Source: an uncultured Acidovorax sp.
Lineage (GTDB): Bacteria > Pseudomonadota > Gammaproteobacteria > Burkholderiales > Burkholderiaceae_C
Reading direction: 5' to 3'
Length of the DNA stretch: 33,251 nucleotides
Assembly: GCA_913774955.1 (NCBI GenBank)
Contig: CAJYKV010000026.1
Location: 1 to 33,251, forward strand
Within the stretch, counting starts at the first letter, position 1. Every line of letters begins with the position of its first letter. Both the position numbers and the translations under genes were made by a program. Of the stretch, positions 1-7,293 are shown piece by piece. A model generated the notes under the pieces. The model made no database searches, was not told where the DNA came from, and worked only from the letters and a program-made list of their open reading frames with translations.

Positions 1-871
1 GGTCGGCGTTGCCGGTGGCGATCTCGGAGGCGCCGGTGGCGATGGATTCGCTGGAGTGGCGGACTTCGGAGACGACTTGTGCGAGGTTGGCGCGCATGGA
101 GCCCATGGCGGCGAGGACGGAGGAGGAGTCGCCGGGGCGCAGGTCGACGTGGACGGCGAGGTTGCCGCGGGCGACTTCCTGGGCGATCTGGGCGGCGTAG
201 GCGGGCTCGCCGCCGAGCTGGCCCTTCACGCGGCGCGTGATGGCCCACGCCACCAGGGCGCCCAGGGCCGCCGACAGCAGCGCGAGCACCAGGATGAGCG
301 AGGCAGCGCTGCTGGCTTCCCGCTTCGCTTCCGTGCTCGTGTCCGCCATCAGCCGTTGCTGATAGGCGCTCAGCTCATCCAGCAGATCGAAGTACTGGCG
401 CTGCAGCGGGCGCACGTCCTGGAGAAGCGCTTGCCGTGCGCCTGTGGTGTCGTTCTGCTGCGCGAGTTCGGCCGCCTTGTTCACCGATGCCGAGTAGGGC
501 GTACGGATCTGCAGGAGCTTTTCCAGCAGCGCGCGCCCGTTCGGCGTGCGGATGCTCTGCTCCAGTTGGCCGAATATCTCGGTATTGCGCGCCACGGCAC
601 GGTCGATGCGGCGACGTTCCTCCGCGACCTGCTGCGCGTCGTCCATCAGCGCCATGTTGCGCAGGGCACGCGCCACGATGTTCACGTTGTCCCGGACTTC
701 CTGCACGAGGATCACCTTGCTGATGCGGTCCGTGGTGAGCGTTTCGATGTCGTCGCTGACCGAGCCCAGCCGCAGCCGGCCGATGCCGGCCTGCAGCAGG
801 CCCAGCAGGATGACCAGGGTGAAGCCCAGGCCGAGCAGGGTGCCCAGCCGGATGTGTCGAAGAAAATTCAT
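1..871 (-). CDS. Methyl-accepting chemotaxis protein, N-terminal part (runs off window start)
   Basis: The minus strand is open from the ATG at 871 to the window edge (290 codons, no stop). The translation begins MNFLRHIRLGTLLGLGF, a short basic stretch followed by a transmembrane helix. A roughly 160-residue periplasmic helical region follows, with a four-helix-bundle ligand-binding pattern containing VARALRNMALMDD. A second membrane helix (SLILVLALLSAALGALVAW) and a HAMP segment (ITRRVKGQLGGEP to about VDLRPGDSSSVLAAM) come next. The sequence ends at the start of the cytoplasmic signalling hairpin (SSESIATGASEIATGNAD). This order is that of Tsr/Tar-like receptors common in Comamonadaceae. 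It senses an unknown periplasmic ligand and controls CheA through CheW. The methylation helices and hairpin tip lie outside the window. It is divergent from the Lrp-type regulator, with an AT-rich region between them. Confidence 0.93.
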   Translation of the reverse strand, partial: MNFLRHIRLGTLLGLGFTLVILLGLLQAGIGRLRLGSVSDDIETLTTDRISKVILVQEVRDNVNIVARALRNMALMDDAQQVAEERRRIDRAVARNTEIFGQLEQSIRTPNGRALLEKLLQIRTPYSASVNKAAELAQQNDTTGARQALLQDVRPLQRQYFDLLDELSAYQQRLMADTSTEAKREASSAASLILVLALLSAALGALVAWAITRRVKGQLGGEPAYAAQIAQEVARGNLAVHVDLRPGDSSSVLAAMGSMRANLAQVVSEVRHSSESIATGASEIATGNAD

Positions 872-922
872 GGGTACTTCCGTTGATGGGCGAAGTGGCC
901 TCCACCGCGGTTTGAAGTAACC

Positions 923-966
923 AATTGTTCGACGATTGCGAAAATATTTGTCAAATTGTTCGCAAT
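923..966. promoter_or_regulatory. AT-rich intergenic region with inverted and direct repeats
   Basis: In a GC-rich setting this stretch between the divergent receptor and Lrp genes is AT-rich. It holds an inverted repeat, attgcgaa (935-942) and ttcgcaat (959-966), and a direct repeat of aattgttcg at 923-931 and 954-962. Such repeats between divergent genes often bind a regulator; Lrp/AsnC proteins commonly bind imperfect AT-rich repeats near their own genes. The assignment to the neighbouring regulator is inference. Confidence 0.4.
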
Positions 967-1141
967 TTCCCCATTTTTGGTGTGGATTGGCGAAGTTATC
1001 TGACAAATACGGTGCGATCAAGAAGCATTTCGCTGCAGGAAGTTCGTTATGCGGTGCCCGCGGCAACGCGGACGGACCTTCGGGCGAGGCCCGACCGATG
1101 GCGAGAATGGGGACTCCCTCTCCCATGCCGCCAGAACGACC

Positions 1142-1711
1142 ATGTGCGCCTCCAGAACCCGCAAGCCGCCGGATGCCGCGCCGGCGCCTGCTGCCCACCC
1201 TGCCGCAGCTCCTCCTGCCCATGCCGCCTCCGCCGCCGTGCCGGAAGCGGGCATCGATCGCACCGACCGCGCGATCCTGCGCACGCTGCAACGCGACGCT
1301 TCCCTCTCCAACGTGGCGCTCGCGGCGAAGGTGCACCTGAGTCCGCCGGCCTGCCTGCGCCGGGTGGAGCGCCTGAAGCGGCTGGGCCTGATCGACCGCA
1401 CGGTCGCGCTGCTGCACCCGCGTGCGGTGGGCGCCGGCATGCTGGTGATGATCGGCGTGGTGCTCGACCGTTCCACGCCCGAATCGTTCGCCGCGTTCGA
1501 GGAGGCCGTCGCACGGATCTCCGGCTGCATGGAATGCCACCTCGTGACCGGCGAGTTCGACTATTTCATGCTCGTGCGCACCCGCGACAGCGACAGCTTC
1601 AACCGCCTGCACGCGGAACAGCTGCTCTACCTGCCGGGCGTGCGGCAGGTGCGCTCGTTCATGGCGCTGCGCAACGTGGTGTCCACCACGGAGCTGCCGC
1701 TGGCCATCTGA
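1142..1711 (+). CDS. Lrp/AsnC family transcriptional regulator
   Basis: This is a 189-residue protein with the two expected parts. The winged helix-turn-helix begins at IDRTDRAILRTLQRDA and includes LSNVALAAKVHLSPPACLRR. The C-terminal RAM/AsnC effector domain includes CMECHLVTGEFDYFMLVR and ends near VRSFMALRNVVSTTELPLAI. Family members are about 150-165 residues; here an extra 30-35 residue Ala/Pro-rich N-terminus (PPDAAPAPAAHPAAAPP) precedes the DNA-binding domain. I chose the ATG at 1142. No convincing Shine-Dalgarno sequence is visible, and the frame is open further upstream to 1049, so the start is uncertain. Lrp proteins bind amino acids or related metabolites and act as dimers or octamers. 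The effector and targets cannot be read from the sequence. Confidence 0.9.
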   Translation: MCASRTRKPPDAAPAPAAHPAAAPPAHAASAAVPEAGIDRTDRAILRTLQRDASLSNVALAAKVHLSPPACLRRVERLKRLGLIDRTVALLHPRAVGAGMLVMIGVVLDRSTPESFAAFEEAVARISGCMECHLVTGEFDYFMLVRTRDSDSFNRLHAEQLLYLPGVRQVRSFMALRNVVSTTELPLAI

Positions 1712-1733
1712 GGGGCTGCCCCTCCAAGCGCCG

Positions 1734-3344
1734 TCAGGGCTGGCGGATCATGTGCGGATAGATCAGGCCGTAGCGGCCGGCCAGGCCCGGCGCGACGTTG
1801 GGATTGGTCAGCTTGGTGAACGCGGCGCCGATCACGGGCAGCCCGGAGGGATCGCTGACCTGCAGCGTGGCCCAGCCGGCCTGGAAGCCGTTGCGCAGCG
1901 GGGAGCGCGCCACCGAGGTGGACAGCGGCGAGACGCCGTTGAACGCCGCCACCGACACCGCGCCGCACAGCCGCGGCACCAGGGCCAGCGGCGAGGGGAT
2001 CGCCGCGCCGTTGGTGGATACCGTGGCATCGCGCGAGAACACCAGGAACGACCAGCTGCCGTTGGCGCTGCACACCTGGTTGCCGGACACGGTGGTGTTG
2101 TCCGAATGGAAGAACTGGTCGCCCGTGCCGGCCGGCGGCACCACCGAGAACGTGCGCGCGCCGGCCGCGTAATCCATCGCCACGCTGTAGCGCTTGGTGG
2201 GCATGGCGAACACCCAGTCGGTCTGCGCGGAGATCGAGGCCTCCAGCGCGTACTGGTTGCGCACCTCGCGCGCGTTCAGCAGCTCCGACAGCTCCGTGGC
2301 CGTGCGGCGGGCATTGGCCTCCGAGGCGGGCAGGTGGTAGGGCGTGGAGAGATCGGGCAGGTCGTACGACCGGGCGGTGACCACCGCGGCCGTGGTCGGC
2401 ACGCTGGTGACGCCGTCGATGTCCTTCTGGCGCACGGCGAAGCCGGCCGACACCAGCAGCGGATCGGCCGTGAAGCGCTCGGGCTGGACGACCACCTGGT
2501 CGGTGGGCGGGAACAGCACGTAGTTGCCGCGCCCCGGCTGGCCGGCCGCGTTCACGGCCTGCAGCGTGGTCATGGGGGACGAGAAGGTGGTCGCGCCGGG
2601 CACGTCGATGACGTACCAGGTGCCGCCCACGCCGCCCGACGGCGTGGCGAAACCGCGGGCGGCGGCCGTGGCCTCGTCACCGGCGTCCTGCTGCAGCGCG
2701 GCGTCGATGGCCGAGCCCGTACAGGGCGCCACGTCCGCCGTCTGCCGGATCGCCGTGAAGAGCGCCGAGCGCTCCTGGCCGCTCGCGCCGTACACCGCCG
2801 CGGAGGGAATGTCGGCGGCGACGATGGCCTCGATCGTGCCCTCGCGGGTCTGGTTGGCCCGGTCGGCCGCACCCAGGGCGGGATCGAGCCGGTCGGTGCC
2901 GAAGGGTTGCGGCACGCCGGCCGCGAGCTGGGGCGCGGTGCAGGAGCCGTCCGCGGTGGCGATCTGCGCACGGCCGTCGGCCCCGGCGGTGATCGCGCCG
3001 GTCCACATGTCGCCGGGGGACAGCAGCAGCGTCATCGAAAGCAGGCTGTCGCCGTTGGCGGCGCCGCGCACGCGCAGCTTGATCGCCTTGCCGTTGGCGA
3101 GGTCGGTGTTCACCAGGTGCAGCACGGTCATCTGGCCCTGCTGCGCGGTGAAGTAGGGCACCAGCAGCACGTGGCCGAGCTGGTTGGGGGCGGGCTGCAG
3201 CCCGACCGCGTCCGTCGCGCCCAGCTGGGTGCTGGAGGGGGCGCCGCCGGTGCCGGGCACCACGCCGGCCAGGGCCGGTGCGGCGAATCCGCAGCCGCAG
3301 AGCAGTAGCGCGCCTGCGGCGCGGGCGAAGTTCGGGGCGGGCAT
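1734..3344 (-). CDS. Secreted protein of unknown function, tandem paralogue B
   Basis: A 536-residue protein. The start at 3344 is fixed by a strong AGGAGG five bases upstream. An upstream in-frame ATG at 3425 would add 27 residues before the signal peptide and is unlikely. The N-terminus is a signal peptide (ARAAGALLLCGCGFAAPALA) with a signal peptidase I site ALA|G. The mature protein has no obvious membrane segment and is rich in Thr, Ser, Ala and Gly. It shares long blocks with the gene immediately upstream (3453-5078): GHVLL.PYFTAQ.GQMTVLHLVNTD, LLSPGDMWT.AITAG, IDVPGATTFSS, GNYVLFP.TDQ, CGAVSV and a C-terminal YGL.YPH..RP. Two genes in the same direction 108 bases apart with this pattern indicate a tandem duplication. 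I do not recognise the family. It is exported to the periplasm or beyond. Confidence 0.85.
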   Translation of the reverse strand: MPAPNFARAAGALLLCGCGFAAPALAGVVPGTGGAPSSTQLGATDAVGLQPAPNQLGHVLLVPYFTAQQGQMTVLHLVNTDLANGKAIKLRVRGAANGDSLLSMTLLLSPGDMWTGAITAGADGRAQIATADGSCTAPQLAAGVPQPFGTDRLDPALGAADRANQTREGTIEAIVAADIPSAAVYGASGQERSALFTAIRQTADVAPCTGSAIDAALQQDAGDEATAAARGFATPSGGVGGTWYVIDVPGATTFSSPMTTLQAVNAAGQPGRGNYVLFPPTDQVVVQPERFTADPLLVSAGFAVRQKDIDGVTSVPTTAAVVTARSYDLPDLSTPYHLPASEANARRTATELSELLNAREVRNQYALEASISAQTDWVFAMPTKRYSVAMDYAAGARTFSVVPPAGTGDQFFHSDNTTVSGNQVCSANGSWSFLVFSRDATVSTNGAAIPSPLALVPRLCGAVSVAAFNGVSPLSTSVARSPLRNGFQAGWATLQVSDPSGLPVIGAAFTKLTNPNVAPGLAGRYGLIYPHMIRQP

Positions 3345-3452
3345 GGGCTCCTCCTGGGGTCTTGTGCGTTCGGAAGGCCGGAGCCTAACCGATGGCATCG
3401 GACTTGACCATGGCGGCCCATGCATTGCGGCACGGGGTGAACGGAGGCCGCG

Positions 3453-5078
3453 TCAGGGACGGGTGATGGCGTGCGGATACAGCAGGCCGTAGCTGGCGGC
3501 CATGCCGGGCGCGACCGACGGATTGACGAGCTTCGTGAAGGCATCGCCGATGACCGGCATTCCTGCAGTATCCAGGAACCTCAGTCCCACCCAGCCCGCG
3601 GTGGCCGTGAGTGCGGGTACCGGACCGGCATTGGCCGCGATGGGGTGCAGCACACTCGCATACGTATCTGCCATCGCCTGCTGCGCGAACATGACGGAGA
3701 CCGCGCCGCACAAATCCGTGGAAGGCGGAACGGTGATGAACGGGCGAGATCCCACCAGTTGCGATCGGGAATGGGTGTAGAAGAAGGCATTGCCGAACCA
3801 GCACACCTCGCCTCCGTTGGAACGGGTGTTGCCGGAGTGGAAGTACTGCGGGCCTTCACCGGCCGGCGGTACCGCCGAGAAGATGGCCTGGCCCGTGGTG
3901 TAGTCCACCGCTGCGCTGTAGCGCAGCGTGGGGGTGGCCACCACCCAGTCCGTGCGTGCGGAAATCGATGGATCGAGGGAGAACTGGTTGGAGACCTCGC
4001 GCGCGGCCAGCACCCGGGACACTTCCGCCGCCGTGCGGGCGGCATTGACCGGCGAGGCGGGCCCCCGGTAGGGTGTGGAAAGATCGGGCAGATCGTAGGC
4101 GCGGGCCTGCAGCACGGCCGCGGTGGTGGGCTGTGTCAGCACGCCGTCGCTGCTTTTCTGGCGGCCGGCCAGTCCGGCCGAAACCAGCAACGGATCGGCC
4201 GTGTAGCGCTCGGGCTGGGCGATCGCCTGGTCCGTGGCGGGGAACAGCACGTAGTTGCCGCGCGCGGGCTGACCTGCCTGGTTGACGGCCTCCAGCGCGG
4301 TCATGCCGGATGAGAACGTGGTGGCGCCGGGCACGTCGATGATGTACCAGGTGCCGCTGATGCCGCCCGACGGCGTGGCAAAGCCTTGGGCAGCCGCGCT
4401 GGATTCGTCGCCGATGTCCTGCAGCAGGGCCGCATCGATCGCCGTGTCGTCGCACCGGGGGCCGGCGCTGGCGGGAGACAGCGCCTTCTGCAACGGGGAA
4501 TAGTCCGCGCCGGTACTGCCATAGCTTTTGCCTGAGGGAATGTCTGCCGCGAGGATCGCCTCGACGGCTCCCTCGCGCGTTTCGCTGGCGAGACCCTGGA
4601 AGATGTTGGGTCGCAGGCGGTCGAACTGCAGTGGCTGCGGAACGCCGGGGGCGAGCCGGGGCACGGTGCAGGATCCGTCCGCCGTCGTGAGCTGCCCACG
4701 GCCGTCGGGCCCGGCCGTGATGGCGGCGGTCCACATGTCGCCGGGCGACAGCAGCACGGTCATGGAAAGCACGCTGTCGCCATTGACGGAGCCCCGCAGG
4801 CGCAGCTTGATGGCCTTGCCGTTGTCGCGGTCCGTGTTGACGAGGTGCAGCACTGTCATCTGTCCGCTCTGGGCCGTGAAGTAGGGGGTGAGCAGCACGT
4901 GGCCCCGGTGGCTCGTCGAGCGTTGCAGGGCCACGGCATCCGTGGCGCCGAGTTGGGTGGCAGAAGGTGCGGCACCGGTGCCGGGAATGACCCCGGCCAG
5001 GGCGGAGGCGGCGAAGCCGCAGAGCAGTGCGCCAGCGGCGGCGCGGGGAACGAACGGCAGCAGCGGAAGGGCAGGCAT
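3453..5078 (-). CDS. Secreted protein of unknown function, tandem paralogue A
   Basis: A 541-residue protein starting at ATG 5078, preceded by a GGAGAAGAG ribosome site. It has a signal peptide (RAAAGALLCGFAASALA|G) and then a mature region collinear with the downstream paralogue. The first mature residues are nearly identical (GVIPGTGAAPSATQLGATDA against GVVPGTGGAPSSTQLGATDA). The C-terminal fifth is the most diverged: here it has CWFGNAFFYTHSRS, where the partner has CSANGSWSFLVFSRD. The paired cysteines in this part are conserved between the copies, which suggests a periplasmic disulfide. The leader regions of both genes share a TTAG(G/C)CT...ACCCC(A)GGAG pattern, so the duplication may include the 5' region. 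No known domain is recognised. Divergent from the YiaA/B-type gene. Confidence 0.86.
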   Translation of the reverse strand: MPALPLLPFVPRAAAGALLCGFAASALAGVIPGTGAAPSATQLGATDAVALQRSTSHRGHVLLTPYFTAQSGQMTVLHLVNTDRDNGKAIKLRLRGSVNGDSVLSMTVLLSPGDMWTAAITAGPDGRGQLTTADGSCTVPRLAPGVPQPLQFDRLRPNIFQGLASETREGAVEAILAADIPSGKSYGSTGADYSPLQKALSPASAGPRCDDTAIDAALLQDIGDESSAAAQGFATPSGGISGTWYIIDVPGATTFSSGMTALEAVNQAGQPARGNYVLFPATDQAIAQPERYTADPLLVSAGLAGRQKSSDGVLTQPTTAAVLQARAYDLPDLSTPYRGPASPVNAARTAAEVSRVLAAREVSNQFSLDPSISARTDWVVATPTLRYSAAVDYTTGQAIFSAVPPAGEGPQYFHSGNTRSNGGEVCWFGNAFFYTHSRSQLVGSRPFITVPPSTDLCGAVSVMFAQQAMADTYASVLHPIAANAGPVPALTATAGWVGLRFLDTAGMPVIGDAFTKLVNPSVAPGMAASYGLLYPHAITRP

Positions 5079-5170
5079 GGGTCTCTTCTCCGGGGTCGAT
5101 GTCTTTTCGAGCCGCGCAGGCTAAACGATGGAATCCACTCGAGCAAGCCGGGGTCGGATGGGAGATTCCG

Positions 5171-5194
5171 CAAAAAAGTATCGTGTGGCGATAC
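5171..5194 (-). terminator. Possible terminator or attenuator hairpin, minus strand
   Basis: On the minus strand gtatcg-ccaca-cgatac (5194-5178) forms a perfect 6-bp stem and is followed directly by six T residues (5177-5172). This is the layout of an intrinsic terminator. It lies about 100 bases upstream of the minus-strand gene at 3453-5078. The gene to its right is on the plus strand, so there is no minus-strand gene for it to end. It could block antisense readthrough or attenuate the paralogue leader. The stem is short. Confidence 0.35.
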
Positions 5195-5255
5195 CGGGCG
5201 TCCGAGCCGCAGGCACTGCGCCGGTTCATGGAAGCGCCGTGCCGGGGCACTGCCC

Positions 5256-5861
5256 ATGATGCCGCCCATGTTCCACCACGGGCCGCACGCCCCCGCTTCC
5301 ATGCCGCGTCCTTCGCCTTCCCCGTCGTTTTCCTCTCCCCTCGTCCAACGTGACACGTCCGCCTGGCAACTGCAGGTCTGGGTGTCGTTCGGCATCGCCG
5401 CGTCGTGCTGCGCGGTGGGGCTGGCCTGGCTGCCGGGGGAGCGGCTGGAGCAGATCTTCATGGTGATGGGCTACGTCTTCTGCCTCTCGGCCGTGTTCAT
5501 GCTCGCCAAGTTCGTGCGCGACAACCAGGCCGCCACGCGGCGCGGGGCGGGCGATACGCCGCTCTTCAAGCTGGTGGTCTGGGGCGGCTTCGCCGTGGCG
5601 GTGGGGCTGACCGGATGGGGCCTGCTGGACATGGAAATCTCGCCCCCCTACAAGGCCTTCCTGGGCGTGAGCTGGCTCTATCTGCTGACCACCGCGTTCA
5701 CGCTGGCGAAGATGCTGCGCGACCGCCACGAGGCCGATCTGGCCGAGGCCCGGCTGGCGGGCCGCCGCGATGCGGTGCAGGCCGCCGGCATCGGGGCTTC
5801 CGCGGCCGCTCCGCAAGAGGTCCCGGCGACCGAAGGGCGCGCGGACCGCGCCGTGAACTGA
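5256..5861 (+). CDS. YiaA/YiaB-type inner membrane protein
   Basis: About 201 residues. Two copies of a two-helix unit are visible. The first is VSFGIAASCCAVGLAWLP with MGYVFCLSAVFMLAKFVRD. The second is WGGFAVAVGLTGWGLLDM with FLGVSWLYLLTTAFTLAKMLRD. The repeating small-residue helix, then a helix ending in (A)K.(V/L)RD, is the signature of the YiaAB two-helix domain found in E. coli YiaA and YiaB, which are inner membrane proteins of unknown function. The C-terminal 50 residues are Ala-rich and soluble. Three ATGs (5256, 5259, 5268) are possible starts, and none has a clear ribosome site. It ends 12 bases before the next gene, so it probably leads an operon with the exported protein and the DUF2145 gene. 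Confidence 0.8.
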   Translation: MMPPMFHHGPHAPASMPRPSPSPSFSSPLVQRDTSAWQLQVWVSFGIAASCCAVGLAWLPGERLEQIFMVMGYVFCLSAVFMLAKFVRDNQAATRRGAGDTPLFKLVVWGGFAVAVGLTGWGLLDMEISPPYKAFLGVSWLYLLTTAFTLAKMLRDRHEADLAEARLAGRRDAVQAAGIGASAAAPQEVPATEGRADRAVN

Positions 5862-5873
5862 ATCCGGGAGGCC

Positions 5874-6389
5874 ATGGCCATGTCGCGTTTTCTATACCGC
5901 AGGCTTTTACCTTTGGTCACCGCTGGCCGACCCCGGTGGGGGTGGAGCGCCCGGGTGGCGGGCGTGGCGCTCTCCGGTGCCATCGCTTTCGCAGCGGCGG
6001 CACCGGCACGGGCGCAGAGTGAAGCGTCCCTCACGCTCTCGATGCTGCCGGTGGCGTCGGTCGTCGGCACGGCTTCCGTGGGCTCCACGGCGGTCGGCGC
6101 GGCGGTCGCGCTGCCCGCGGCGCTTTCGGTGGCCGGCGCGGTGCTCACCGTGCGTGCCGTGGAGGCCTCGGCGGCCGGCACGGTCTACGTGCTGGAGCGC
6201 GCCTCGGACGGCGCGCGCGTGAGCGTGGAAGTCACGGGCCGCGCCGCCTCGGGGATCGCCGCGGGCGTGGGCACCGTCGTCGCGTGCAGCGTCATCGGCA
6301 CGGGTGTGATCCTGTCGGCCGCCGGCGAGGTCCTGGCCTTCGTGCCCAACGCCCTGGGTCGTGCGCTGCTGCACGACGAGCGGCTGTGA
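5874..6389 (+). CDS. Small exported Ala/Val/Gly-rich hydrophobic protein
   Basis: A 171-residue protein with a good ribosome site (GGGAGG just before the ATG at 5874). The N-terminus is basic (MSRFLYRRLL) and followed by a signal peptide, VALSGAIAFAAAAPARAQ, with a likely cleavage after ARA or AQ. The mature part has two long small-residue hydrophobic stretches. The first is about residues 50-95 (SMLPVASVVGTASVGSTAVG...), the second about 125-155 (ASGIAAGVGTVVACSVIGTG). A short beta-like segment separates them (GTVYVLERASDGARVSVEV). I do not recognise the family. Its stop overlaps the GTG start of the DUF2145 gene (GTGA at 6386-6389), which points to translational coupling and a shared role. 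Confidence 0.75.
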   Translation: MAMSRFLYRRLLPLVTAGRPRWGWSARVAGVALSGAIAFAAAAPARAQSEASLTLSMLPVASVVGTASVGSTAVGAAVALPAALSVAGAVLTVRAVEASAAGTVYVLERASDGARVSVEVTGRAASGIAAGVGTVVACSVIGTGVILSAAGEVLAFVPNALGRALLHDERL

Positions 6390-7216
6390 AGGGCGCTGCC
6401 CTGGCCGTGGCAGGGATGGCCCTGGCCGCCGGGCTCGCGGCCGGCCCGGCCCATGCGGGGCGCTCGTGCGAGGCGCGCCGGCCCACGCCGCAGGTCATCG
6501 AGCGCGGCATGCAGCTGGCCGAGCGCACCGCGCGGGCGCTCGATGCGGAGCACCAACGCTCCGGCGCCCGCGTCGTTCTGCTGGCCCGCGCGGGCCAGGA
6601 CCTGTCGAAGTACGGCGTGCACTATTCGCACATGGGCTGGGCCTACCGCACGCCCGAGGGCCACTGGCGCGTGGCGCACAAGCTCAATGCCTGCGGCACC
6701 GCCGAGGGCCACGTCCATCGCCAGGGCCTGGGGCAGTTCTTCCTGGACGACCTCTGGCGCCACGAAGCCGCATGGCTGGTGCCGTCGCCCGAGGCGCAGG
6801 CGCGGCTGGCCGCGGTGCTGGCCGACCGGCCGCGCACGCTGGCGATGCACCAGCCCGCCTACAGCATGGTGGGCTATGCCTGGGGCACGCGCTATCAGCA
6901 GTCCAACCAGTGGGCGCTGGAGACGCTGGCCGCGGCGATGGAGCCCGCCGCCGTGCGCACGCGGGGCGCCGCGCAGGCCTGGCTGCGTGACCGGGGCTAT
7001 GCGCCGGCCGTGCTGCGCGTCGGCCCGCTCACGCGGCTGGGCGCACGGGCCACGGCGGCGAACGTGGCCTTCGATGACCATCCCGACCGCGACCGGTACG
7101 CCGGCCGCATCGCCACGGTGACGGTGGATTCCGCCTTCGGCTGGATCGAGCGGGCCGGGCTGGCCGGCGCGCCGGTCACGCTGTCGCTGGACGGCGGCGC
7201 GCGAACGGGCCCATAG
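6386..7216 (+). CDS. DUF2145 family exported protein
   Basis: A 276-residue product. I place the start at the GTG at 6386, which overlaps the previous stop in GTGA. The encoded N-terminus is then a clean signal peptide (KGAALAVAGMALAAGLAAGPAHA|G). The mature protein contains the conserved-looking blocks VVLLARAGQDLSKYGVHYSH, MGWAYR, WRVAHKLNACG, FFLDDL and YQQSNQWALETLA. I recognise this as the DUF2145 family of uncharacterised proteobacterial exported proteins. The order His-containing block (YSHMGW) followed much later by an SNQW block recalls circularly permuted papain-like (NlpC/P60) folds. No catalytic Cys is present at the second block, so enzymatic activity is doubtful; this fold idea is a weak inference. 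Confidence 0.82.
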   Translation: MKGAALAVAGMALAAGLAAGPAHAGRSCEARRPTPQVIERGMQLAERTARALDAEHQRSGARVVLLARAGQDLSKYGVHYSHMGWAYRTPEGHWRVAHKLNACGTAEGHVHRQGLGQFFLDDLWRHEAAWLVPSPEAQARLAAVLADRPRTLAMHQPAYSMVGYAWGTRYQQSNQWALETLAAAMEPAAVRTRGAAQAWLRDRGYAPAVLRVGPLTRLGARATAANVAFDDHPDRDRYAGRIATVTVDSAFGWIERAGLAGAPVTLSLDGGARTGP

Positions 7217-7222
7217 TCGCTG

Positions 7223-7256
7223 CGGGACCGGGGCGCTGACGGCCCCGTGCGTCCCG
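7223..7256. other. GC-rich hairpin between DUF2145 and zinc-ribbon genes
   Basis: cgggac (7223-7228) pairs with gtcccg (7251-7256), enclosing an inner ggggc/gcccc stem. It lies 7 bases after the DUF2145 stop. No T tract follows, so it is not a standard intrinsic terminator. It could separate expression of the following gene or stabilise the 3' end of the upstream message. Confidence 0.35.
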
Positions 7257-7293
7257 TTGCAGAAAACAAAGAAAGAAGAAAAGGAGTTCCATC

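Noticed and set aside
3345-3425. Longer N-terminus for the 1734-3344 protein
   Set aside because: AGGAGG directly precedes ATG 3344, and the signal peptide begins there.
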